A DNA stretch of 64,000 nt from Corallococcus macrosporus DSM 14697 (GTDB lineage: Bacteria > Myxococcota > Myxococcia > Myxococcales > Myxococcaceae). The notes under the pieces were generated by a model, which saw nothing but the letters and a program-made list of their open reading frames with translations, searched no databases and was not told the origin of the DNA. Shown here in pieces: positions 1 through 6,911 of this stretch. The translations under genes and the position numbers were made by a program. Location: positions 6,172,001 through 6,236,000 of the forward strand of contig NZ_CP022203.1 of assembly GCF_002305895.1 (NCBI RefSeq), given 5' to 3'. Position 1 is the first letter of the stretch; each line of letters begins with the position of its first letter.

Positions 1-529
1 GGCCGCGCAACTCCCGGACGACCTCGCGGACCACGGAGTTATGCGTATGCCAGCGCGCCTGGCGATCGGGATTCTGACCGTTCCATGCACCGGAGATGTA
101 GTGCGTGTTGATGAACGCCAGCTTCGCGCCGGTCTGCTTGTTCTTCAGCACGACCCAGTTGACGAAGCGCGCGGGCGTCACGCCAGCTTCGCCTTCGTGC
201 GTGAGTCGAGAGCCGTCGCCGGTCTTCTCGTACTTGTTCTTGCGCCAGGAGATGGCGATGGAGTTGCGGGCGGCGAGCCGCTCCGCGCCAGGCCGGAAGT
301 GAGCGTAGTACTCGAGCGCTTCGAGCTTGTTGTGCCCTTCCGCGGTGCTCACTTCCTGCCAGCCGATGACATCCGCGAGCGGCCTGAACGTCGCCTGCCC
401 ACGCAGCGTGTTGTGCGTCGCGACGGTGGTGGTCGTGGCGGCGAGCGACTCGACCTCCCCCTCTTCGGCGGGCAGAACTCCCACGGACACCAGCAGACTG
501 AGGACCACTGACGACAAGAGCTTCAGCAT
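1..529 (-). CDS. Secreted endonuclease/exonuclease/phosphatase-like protein (3' end outside window)
   Basis: The frame starts at an ATG at 529 and is still open at base 1, so 176 codons are visible and the C-terminal half lies outside. The N-terminus is a typical signal peptide, with a Lys followed by a Leu/Val-rich core over about residues 3-20. The body shows the EEP fold: an early Asn in ATHNTLRG (about 40), the metal-binding Glu in GWQEV (56-60) and the beta-strand/His motif AFINTHY. The EEP superfamily cleaves phosphodiesters or phosphomonoesters with a divalent metal. Substrate cannot be told; a secreted or outer-surface nuclease or phosphoesterase is likely. The C-terminal catalytic Asp-His pair is not in view. 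It is the last gene of the minus strand here and lies downstream of a stretch rich in GACACGTCA-like half-sites. Confidence 0.8.
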   Translation of the reverse strand, partial: MLKLLSSVVLSLLVSVGVLPAEEGEVESLAATTTTVATHNTLRGQATFRPLADVIGWQEVSTAEGHNKLEALEYYAHFRPGAERLAARNSIAISWRKNKYEKTGDGSRLTHEGEAGVTPARFVNWVVLKNKQTGAKLAFINTHYISGAWNGQNPDRQARWHTHNSVVREVVRELRG

Positions 530-729
530 GATTCCCTCGAGGATGTGAACGGCGAGTTATTCAGTTGCGTCGATGCGACCGGCCATGCGAACTCGAACCA
601 GTCGCCGCTGTACACCGTGCCCGACTGAGCACCCGCGGCATCGATGACGTAGACCTTCGGCCTGATTCTCTCCGAGGCGGGAAGTCCCACACCGGGATTG
701 TCGCAGGGCGCGAAGAAGGAATGCCTCCA
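523..729 (-). pseudogene. Possible remnant or small unknown reading frame upstream of the EEP gene
   Basis: The minus frame ending at a TGA overlapping the start of the EEP gene reads as natural-looking protein in its last 60 or so codons, for example IRPKVYVIDAAGAQSG and GDWFEFAWPV. The part further upstream (above about 729) looks like noise, rich in Arg and Trp, and no ribosome binding site or convincing start is visible. It may be the tail of a decayed secreted-protein gene, or a short unrecognised gene. I do not recognise the family. The stop codon overlaps the EEP start region, which would fit translational coupling if the frame is real. Confidence 0.3.
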
Positions 730-744
730 GCGAGTATGTCGACG

Positions 745-805
745 CCACGTCATGAACGATAGACGTGTCCGGAATGACACGGGCATTGATGACTGGGACA
801 CGTCA
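745..805. promoter_or_regulatory. Cluster of GACACGTCA-like half-sites
   Basis: Within 60 bp there are AGACGTGTCC at 761-770, TGACAC at 775-780, GGACACGTCA at 796-805 and CACGTCA near 746-752. The 761 and 796 copies are inverted with respect to each other. The same 10-bp word occurs twice upstream of each of two sigma-54 promoters elsewhere in the window (36845-36896 and 47298-47339). No -24/-12 promoter was found between here and the EEP gene start, so its role is uncertain. Confidence 0.35.
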
Positions 806-873
806 CCGCAACCAACGTGTCTGTGTTTTTCCCGCCACGGCAGACAAGCATCCGCCGCCAGGAAGTGACGCGC

Positions 874-1953
874 TCAGTCCAGCGCGTCCACCCACGTCCG
901 CAATCGTGGCTCCAACTGCGCCTCACCGCGAACACCGGGCTCCGCGTCCAGGGGCAGCGTGTGGAAGCCACGCGCCGCCAATCCCTTGCACATCTCCGCG
1001 CGGACCTGCGCATCCGGCGCGAACAGGATGCAGCCGTCCCCGCCGCCCGCGCCGGACAGCTTGCCCGCCGCGCCGTACGTGGCAGCCAGCGCCAACACGC
1101 GCCGCATGCCCTCCGTCTCCAGCGGCCCCAGCTCCAACAGCAGCGCGTGCTGCGCCTTCACGGCCTCGGAGAAGGCCCGGAAGTCACCGCCGCTCAGCCC
1201 GTCCTCAATCGAGTGGCCCAGCGTGTCCGAGCGCTCCACGAAGCTCCGGCGGCCCGCCTCCTCCAGCCGGGCCTCCACCTGGCCAATCAGCACCCGCGTC
1301 GAGGCGCTCTCGCCCGTGAAGGCATACGCCATGGACACCCGGGGCAAAGGCAACCGCCACACGTCCACCGACGGAGACTCCGCCAGCGCCGCGCGCAACC
1401 GGCCGCTGTTGCTCGCCTCAATCAAGGGCGCCACGTCGTAGCGCCGGTAGCGCAGCACGCCTCCGGCGAAGCTCGTCGCCACATCCCCGCCGCTGCCCTT
1501 CCCGCCCTGCCCCAGCGTGTGCGCCAGCAGCGCCAGCTTCAGCGCGTCGTAGCGCTCCTCCAGCACGTAGCGCACGCCCTCCGCCGCCAGCACCGTCGCG
1601 CACGCACTGCCGCCCATGCCCAGCTTCTGTCCATTCGGCCCCACCGCGGACGGCGCCACCGCCAGGTCAAAGCCCTGGCTCGCCCGGCCATGCGCCCGCA
1701 GGGCCTCATCCAGCGCCCGCGCCACGAAGGCGAACCCCGCCGGCACGTCCCGCGCCCAGCGCACGCCCAGCGGCGTGGTGCTCCCCGCCAGCGTCCCCTC
1801 CTCCAGGCACACGTGCACACGGGCATCCGCGCGGCGACGGACGTACGCGGCGGTGCGCGGCGCCACCGCGGCCAGGCGCGCCACCCCGCCCCACAGCACG
1901 GCGTACTCGCCGGAGAGGAACAGCTTGCCCGGCGCGGAGAGGGCGCGCTCCAT
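874..1953 (-). CDS. mvaK2: Phosphomevalonate kinase (GHMP family)
   Basis: A 359-residue GHMP-fold kinase. The N-terminal strand APGKLFLSGEYAVL is the usual GHMP opening. The phosphate-binding loop is KLGMGGSACATV, and the motif QGGKGSGGDVATSFAGG (near 168-184) is the phosphomevalonate-kinase version of the second conserved block. The C-terminal loop KLSGAGGGDG completes the fold. It should phosphorylate 5-phosphomevalonate to the diphosphate in the cytosol, feeding MvaD. Its ATG overlaps the mvaD stop by one base (TGATG), so the two are translationally coupled. It is the last gene of the five-gene mevalonate operon. The family is less certain than its neighbours because GHMP kinases diverge, but position and motifs agree. 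Confidence 0.88.
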   Translation of the reverse strand: MERALSAPGKLFLSGEYAVLWGGVARLAAVAPRTAAYVRRRADARVHVCLEEGTLAGSTTPLGVRWARDVPAGFAFVARALDEALRAHGRASQGFDLAVAPSAVGPNGQKLGMGGSACATVLAAEGVRYVLEERYDALKLALLAHTLGQGGKGSGGDVATSFAGGVLRYRRYDVAPLIEASNSGRLRAALAESPSVDVWRLPLPRVSMAYAFTGESASTRVLIGQVEARLEEAGRRSFVERSDTLGHSIEDGLSGGDFRAFSEAVKAQHALLLELGPLETEGMRRVLALAATYGAAGKLSGAGGGDGCILFAPDAQVRAEMCKGLAARGFHTLPLDAEPGVRGEAQLEPRLRTWVDALD

Positions 1954-2951
1954 CAGAAGAGGTGCTCCGCCTTCAGCTCCGCATCACCGCCGGGCACGCA
2001 GCGAATCACCTCCACCGCGCCACACGCGCGGGCCAGCGCCTCCGCGGCCACCTCGTGCGCGGCGTCCGTCAGCAGCACCGGGTTGGGCCCCGCGTCCAAC
2101 GTGAACCACACCGGGATGCCCTTCTTGCGCTGCTCCTTCAGGTGCTGGATGAGCGCCAGCGTGCCGGGGCTCATGTAGCTCAGCGGCGGATTCGCGGCGA
2201 AGGACGTCGCGTGCATCCGCCACGCGTTGCGCTCACACAGCTCGCCCAGGGCCTGCAGGTCGCGCTTCGCGATGTGCTCACGCACCTGCACCACCTCCGC
2301 CTCCGCGTCCTTCACCCACGCCGGGTAGTACGGGCTGGTGTCCACCGTGTGCTTCATCCCGTCCCGCGACTTCACCTCTTTCTCGCCGCGGTCGATGATC
2401 GCCACCACCATGCGCAGGTCCGGCCAGTGGGCCGCGTCGAAGCGCTGCACCGCGAAGCTGTCCTCGCCATCCGGACGCTCGCCGCGCTGCCACTCACAGA
2501 AGCCGCCCTGCACGCTCCGGCACGCGGAGCCGCTGCCCAGCCGCGCCAGGATGCTGGCCGCGCGAGGCTCCGACGGCAGCCCCGCCGCCGCGCGCCCCGC
2601 CACCGCCAGCGCCGCGAAGCCCGCCGCGCTGCTGGCCAGCCCCGCCGCCATGGGGAAGTCCCCGCGCGACACCACCTTCGCGGGCCCCAGGTCGGCCTTC
2701 GCCTGGGCGCGCACCGTCTCCAGCAGGCGCAGCACGCGGTCGCGCTCGCTGCCCTTCGCGGTGTGGCCGTTGAGCTCCACCTGGTCGCTCGCGGCGCCGA
2801 ACTCCACCGTGGTCGTCACCGACAGCGGCGACAGCGTGAGGGACAGGCTGGACTGATGCGGAAGAATCAGCGCGTCATCCCGCTTCCCCCAGTACTTCAC
2901 CAGGGCGATGTTGGGATGCGCCAGTGCTGTGGCTTTCATGGGAAGACTCAC
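1953..2951 (-). CDS. mvaD: Diphosphomevalonate decarboxylase
   Basis: 332 residues. The opening AHPNIALVKYWGKRD is the signature of diphosphomevalonate decarboxylase, followed by the Ser-rich SSLSLTLSPLSVTTTV strand and the ATP-loop block AAGLASSAAGFAALA. It carries out the ATP-dependent decarboxylation of mevalonate diphosphate to isopentenyl diphosphate. The GTG at 2951 overlaps the mvaK1 stop as GTGA. An ATG four codons further in (2939) is an alternative start. Length is normal for the family. It sits between mvaK1 and mvaK2 with no intergenic space, so it must be co-transcribed with them. Confidence 0.95.
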   Translation of the reverse strand: MSLPMKATALAHPNIALVKYWGKRDDALILPHQSSLSLTLSPLSVTTTVEFGAASDQVELNGHTAKGSERDRVLRLLETVRAQAKADLGPAKVVSRGDFPMAAGLASSAAGFAALAVAGRAAAGLPSEPRAASILARLGSGSACRSVQGGFCEWQRGERPDGEDSFAVQRFDAAHWPDLRMVVAIIDRGEKEVKSRDGMKHTVDTSPYYPAWVKDAEAEVVQVREHIAKRDLQALGELCERNAWRMHATSFAANPPLSYMSPGTLALIQHLKEQRKKGIPVWFTLDAGPNPVLLTDAAHEVAAEALARACGAVEVIRCVPGGDAELKAEHLF

Positions 2952-3916
2952 GACGCCCGCGGACCCGCGAGCTGGCTGCTGAAGCAGCGCACGCCCATCC
3001 GGCGGAGCTTCGTCACCACCGGCTTGGGCTCGAGGAACAGGCCGATGACGGCCCCACCATCTCCACCCGCTCCGGTCAGCTTGGCGCCCAGCGCCCCCAG
3101 CTCCCGGAGCCGGTAGACCATCTCTTCCAGCGGCGGCGACGACAGGCCCAGCGCCGCCAGCAGGCCCTGGTTGACGTTCATCGCGTCACCCAGCGCCTCC
3201 AAATCACCCGCCGCCACCGCCTTCGCGCCCTCCGTGGACACCCGTCCGATTTCCGTGAACAGGCGCTCGTAGCGCGACGGCCAGCGCGCCTGCCGCTCAC
3301 GCAGCGCGCCCACCGTCTTCTTCGTGGGGCTGCGCTCACCCGCGAGCGTCACCACCACGTGCAGCGGCCTGGGGCTGTCCACCACCTGCCCCGTGCCCTT
3401 GGCCGCCCCCGGCTTGCGCCGGTAGAGGACAAGCTGCTCCATCGCGCTCGTCGTGTGGTCCAACCCCGACGGCGCGCCGTGGAACTCCTGCTCCATGGCC
3501 CACGCCACGCGCACCGCGTCCTTGTGCGAGGGCTCCGCCCCCGCCGCCTGGAGCAGCAGCCGCGCGCACGCCACCGACAGGGCCGCCGAGCTCCCCAACC
3601 CCACCGCCAGCGGCAGGTCCGCCTCCAGCGACACCTTCACCGGCGGCGCGCCCGTCACCTCCGCGGCGCGGGCGAACGCCGCCGTGAGCTGCGCCCGCTG
3701 CGGGCGGCTCAACGTGGCCGGAAGCGAGAGCTGACACGACTTCGCGGGAACGGCACGCGCCGTCACGCCCTGCGACAAGGGCCCGGCCAGGGCCGGGTGC
3801 CCGTACACGACGCTGTGCTCACCCAACAGGATGACCTTGCCGGCGCCAAAGGCCGACAAGGATTCAGTGCGAGGAGCCACGGCGTCAGACGTTGGTGCCG
3901 GTCGCGGCCGCGGCAT
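2948..3916 (-). CDS. mvaK1: Mevalonate kinase
   Basis: A 322-residue GHMP kinase with FGAGKVILLGEHSVVYGHPA at the N-terminus, the mevalonate kinase form of the first motif, including the Glu-His pair. It also has the ATP loop PLAVGLGSSAALSVA and the C-terminal KLTGAGGDGGAV. It phosphorylates mevalonate at C5. The ATG at 3916 lies inside the 3' end of mvaA (32-bp overlap). A GTG at 3880, just after the mvaA stop, is an alternative start and would lose only a Pro-rich non-conserved N-terminus. The downstream gene mvaD overlaps it by four bases. Confidence 0.93.
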   Translation of the reverse strand: MPRPRPAPTSDAVAPRTESLSAFGAGKVILLGEHSVVYGHPALAGPLSQGVTARAVPAKSCQLSLPATLSRPQRAQLTAAFARAAEVTGAPPVKVSLEADLPLAVGLGSSAALSVACARLLLQAAGAEPSHKDAVRVAWAMEQEFHGAPSGLDHTTSAMEQLVLYRRKPGAAKGTGQVVDSPRPLHVVVTLAGERSPTKKTVGALRERQARWPSRYERLFTEIGRVSTEGAKAVAAGDLEALGDAMNVNQGLLAALGLSSPPLEEMVYRLRELGALGAKLTGAGGDGGAVIGLFLEPKPVVTKLRRMGVRCFSSQLAGPRAS

Positions 3917-5213
3917 CCTCGGCGGGGAGGGCGGCCAGCAGTTCGCGGGCCTTCTCCACCTTCACGTGGCCCGCCTTCACCAGCAGGTTGGCGATCTTCT
4001 CCACCCAGTCGCCCCGCGCGCCCGCCGTCACCGCCACGCAGCGCGCGTGCATCGCCATGTGGCCCTTCTGGATGCCCACGCTGCCCAGCGCCCGGAGCGC
4101 CGCGAAGTTCTGCGCCAGACCCACCGCCGCGATCACCATGGCCAGCTCGCGCACCGTGGTGGTCTGCATCAGCTTGAGCGCCATCTGCACGCCCGGGTGG
4201 ATCTTGATGGGCCCGCCCACCGTGCCCAGCGCCATGGGCAGCTCGATGCGGCCCACCAGGTGCCCCTCCTCCAGGTACCAGGTGGACAGCGGCCGGTACT
4301 GCCCGTTGCGGCAGGCGAACGCGTGCGCGCCCGCTTCAATGGCGCGCCAGTCCTGCCCCGTGGCGATGGCCACCGCGTCGATGCCGTTCATCACGCCCTT
4401 GTTGTGCGTGGCGGCGCGGTACGGGTCGGCCTCCGCGAAGCGGCTCGCCTGGGCGATGCCCTCGGCGATCTCCTCGGCCGGCATCTCGAAGTCCGCCAGC
4501 AGCGGGATGGGGATGCGGCACATGGCCCGCGCCAGCCGGCGGTCCGCCAGGTTGGAGAGGATGCGCAGATACACCTTGCCACCCGTCACCTGCTCGACGA
4601 GCGGCGCCACGCCCTCCGCCATGGTGTTGATGAGGTTGGCCCCCATCGCCTCCTGGGCGTCGATGATGAGGTGGACGATGAGCAGCGGCTCGCCGCGCGG
4701 GCCCTCGGGGGCCGGCAGCACGCGCACCTCCACGTCCTTGGCCCCACCGCCCCGCGCGACCATCGCCGGGTGGAAGCTGTTGGCCAGCGCGAGGATCTGC
4801 TCCTTGTGCGCCAGGATGCGCTCGGTGGCCACCGTCGGGTCGCCGTAGCGCGACACCTGCACCTGGCCAATCATCAGCGACGGGTCCGCCTCGCCAATGA
4901 AGCCGCCCGCCTCCCGGACGATCTTCGCCGCGAAGGACACCGCCGCCACCACGGACGGCTCCTCCACCGCCATGGGCACCAGGTAGTCGCGCCCGTTGAC
5001 CTGGAGGTTCAGCCCCAGGCCCAGCGGCAGGGAGAAGGTCCCCACCGCGTTCTCAATCATCTGGTTCGCCAGGACAGGCTGGAGCGCCTCCGAGCCCAGG
5101 AGCTGCTGCAGGTCCTCGGGCGTGAGCCGGAACATGCGGGAGAGGTGCGCGTGGCGCTCCTCCATCGGCAGCTTGTGGAACCCGGGAAGCCGGGACGTCA
5201 CGGTGTCAGACAT
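3885..5213 (-). CDS. mvaA: Hydroxymethylglutaryl-CoA reductase, class II
   Basis: A 442-residue class II HMG-CoA reductase. Visible motifs are LPGFHKLPMEERHAHL near the N-terminus, ENAVGTFSLPLGLGLN, the catalytic Glu in AVEEPSVVAA, DAQEAMGANLINT, the Lys in NKGVMNGIDAVA, and a late His (GHMAMHAR) at the usual position. It reduces HMG-CoA to mevalonate and commits carbon to isoprenoids. The start at 5213 (MSDTVT) is preceded by a strong GGAAGGAAG ribosome binding site. An in-frame ATG ten codons upstream lacks one. It is the second gene of the operon, 33 bp after fni. The enzyme that makes HMG-CoA, MvaS, is not in this window. Confidence 0.96.
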   Translation of the reverse strand: MSDTVTSRLPGFHKLPMEERHAHLSRMFRLTPEDLQQLLGSEALQPVLANQMIENAVGTFSLPLGLGLNLQVNGRDYLVPMAVEEPSVVAAVSFAAKIVREAGGFIGEADPSLMIGQVQVSRYGDPTVATERILAHKEQILALANSFHPAMVARGGGAKDVEVRVLPAPEGPRGEPLLIVHLIIDAQEAMGANLINTMAEGVAPLVEQVTGGKVYLRILSNLADRRLARAMCRIPIPLLADFEMPAEEIAEGIAQASRFAEADPYRAATHNKGVMNGIDAVAIATGQDWRAIEAGAHAFACRNGQYRPLSTWYLEEGHLVGRIELPMALGTVGGPIKIHPGVQMALKLMQTTTVRELAMVIAAVGLAQNFAALRALGSVGIQKGHMAMHARCVAVTAGARGDWVEKIANLLVKAGHVKVEKARELLAALPAEDAAAATGTNV

Positions 5214-5246
5214 GTTCTTCCTTCCAGACTTCGGCGCGGCCACCCT

Positions 5247-6305
5247 CTACAGCGCCGCCAACCAATCCTTCAACTCTCCGGTGACCACCCGGGGCCGCTG
5301 TCCCAGTTCAGCGCAGCTTCTGCTTCCCGTCAGGACCAGCGCCTGACGCAGCCCGGCCAGGATGACCTCCAGCGCCGCCTCCGCCGCGGGGAGACCGCCC
5401 GCCTGCTGCGCGCGGAACAGCGGCAGCGCCATGCCGGCCAGGTTCGCGCCCAGCGCCAGCACCTTGGCGGCGTCCAGCCCCGTGCGCAGGCCGCCGCTCG
5501 CCACCAGGTGGACGTCCGGGCCCACGGCGCGCCGCACGGTCGCCAGGGCCGCCGCCGTGGGGATGCCCCACGCGCTGAACTCCGCGCCCACCTGGGCCTG
5601 TACGCCCGAGGCGCGAAGTTGTTCCACGCGCACCCAGGACGTCCCGCCCAGGCCGGACACGTCGATGTTCCGCACGCCCAGGTCCACCAGCCGCCGCGCG
5701 ACGTCCGGGCCAATGCCGCAGCCCGTCTCCTTCACCAGCAGCCGGTCACCGAAGGCGCGCACCAGCAGCTCCACCACGCGGTAGCCGCCCCGGAAGTCCC
5801 GGTCGCCTTCCGGCTGCGTCAGCTCCTGGCCCGCGTTGAGGTGCAGCGCCAGCCCGTCCGCGCCAATGCCGTCCACCAGCCGCCGCGTTCCGTCCACGCC
5901 CAGCCGGATGGCCTGGAACATGCCGATGTTGCCCAGGAGCGCCACCGTGGGCGCCACCTGCCGCACCTGGAAGGAGGCCGTCCGAGCGGCGTCCTCCGAC
6001 ATGGCGCGCTGGCTCCCCACGCCGAAGGCCAGGCCATGACGCTCGGCGAGCTGCGCCAGGTCGCGGTTCACCGCCCCCGCGCGCTCCGTGCCGCCCGTCA
6101 TCCCGGTGACGAGCAACGGGTAGCGCAGCCGCTTGCCCAGGAACGGCGTGGACAGGTCCACGTCCTCCACGGACAGCTCCGGCATCGCGCAGTGAACCAG
6201 CTTCACGCACTCCAGGAGGGTGCTGTTCCCCGAGGGCTCGACGTCACCCGTGGCGCAAAGGTCGAGATGCGCGTCCTTGCGTCTGGCTGTGATGTCATCG
6301 CCCAT
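5247..6305 (-). CDS. fni: Isopentenyl-diphosphate delta-isomerase, type 2 (FMN-dependent)
   Basis: 352 residues from the ATG at 6305. The type 2 isomerase features are an N-terminal RRKDAHLDLC (the family RK-x-x-H pattern), TGMTGGTERAGAVNRDLA, GVGSQRA, the glycine-rich FMN/phosphate-binding segments VKETGCGIG and DVSGLGGTSW, and the C-terminal SGGLRTGLDAAKVLALGA. It interconverts isopentenyl and dimethylallyl diphosphate using reduced FMN. The open frame extends further upstream, but that part is low-complexity antisense-like sequence and the family normally begins at this Met. It is the first gene of the mevalonate operon, divergent from a DsrE-like gene across about 150 bp that must hold the operon promoter. 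Confidence 0.94.
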   Translation of the reverse strand: MGDDITARRKDAHLDLCATGDVEPSGNSTLLECVKLVHCAMPELSVEDVDLSTPFLGKRLRYPLLVTGMTGGTERAGAVNRDLAQLAERHGLAFGVGSQRAMSEDAARTASFQVRQVAPTVALLGNIGMFQAIRLGVDGTRRLVDGIGADGLALHLNAGQELTQPEGDRDFRGGYRVVELLVRAFGDRLLVKETGCGIGPDVARRLVDLGVRNIDVSGLGGTSWVRVEQLRASGVQAQVGAEFSAWGIPTAAALATVRRAVGPDVHLVASGGLRTGLDAAKVLALGANLAGMALPLFRAQQAGGLPAAEAALEVILAGLRQALVLTGSRSCAELGQRPRVVTGELKDWLAAL

Positions 6306-6458
6306 CTCGCTGGAGTCCGGTCCGCCCTGGGGAGGGAAAGCGCGTAAGTGCCTGAATGGCCGAAGTTTCCTAGCAAGCACGGCGGCCAAGGCGCAAGCCA
6401 AAGGACCCCGGTCGGTCGGTGCGGGAGTGTGGGTGGACGCTGACGGCTGGTGGGCGGT

Positions 6459-6878
6459 ATGAGCGCCGGCGTGAGCCCCCCACCGACCCACGTGGTTGTC
6501 TTCCTGCACAGCGGCGACTACGACCGCGTGCACCAGGGCCTGTCCATCGCCGCCGCGGCCGTGGCGTCGGGCCGCAAGGCGGAGGTGTACCTCTTCTGGT
6601 GGGCCCTGGAGCGCTTCCTCCATGGGACGCTCGACGAGCCGGACTTCCTGGGTCGCGACGACGTCACGAACCGCTTCGAATCACGCGGCATGCCCACGTT
6701 GCGCGCGCTGCTCGCACACCTGACGGACTCGGGGCTGTTCACCCTGGCGGGCTGCACGGGCTCGCTCGGCGCCCTGGGCGCCGAGGCGCGGGCGGACGCC
6801 AGTGGCATCGCCTTGTGGCTGGGTTGGAGCGCCATCCTCCAGCGCACCGCGGGCGTGACGGACCGCTTCTATCTCTAG
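6459..6878 (+). CDS. DsrE/DsrF-like small protein
   Basis: 139 residues from the ATG at 6459 (a GTG at 6450 is possible). The strand-turn opening HVVVFLHSGDYDRVHQGLSI, then AAAAVASGRKAEVYLFWWAL, and a later LAGCTGSLGAL resemble the DsrE/DsrF/peroxiredoxin-like alpha/beta fold. The Cys in the last segment (GCTGS) is in the place where DsrE-fold proteins carry a sulfur-handling Cys. The family includes sulfur carrier subunits and many single-domain members of unknown role. It is transcribed away from fni and toward the TonB receptor gene. No partner tus or dsr genes are nearby, so a specific sulfur-relay role is unproven. Confidence 0.6.
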   Translation: MSAGVSPPPTHVVVFLHSGDYDRVHQGLSIAAAAVASGRKAEVYLFWWALERFLHGTLDEPDFLGRDDVTNRFESRGMPTLRALLAHLTDSGLFTLAGCTGSLGALGAEARADASGIALWLGWSAILQRTAGVTDRFYL

Positions 6879-6911
6879 AAGCGCGGCGCCGCCCGCGGTG
6901 GTGTCCGGGCC

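Noticed and set aside
530-760. A sigma-54 promoter for the EEP gene below the GACACGTCA cluster
   Set aside because: GGGCACGGTGTACAGC looks similar but has 11 bases between GG and GC, which sigma-54 does not tolerate well.
3831-6347. An open frame of over 800 codons on the plus strand through the mevalonate genes
   Set aside because: It is antisense to mvaA and fni, composed of Arg, His and Ala as expected for the complement of GC-rich codons, and shows no domain. Similar long shadows run under the RND pump (19205-22576), the Cys-rich gene (38972-42835) and the giant coiled coil.
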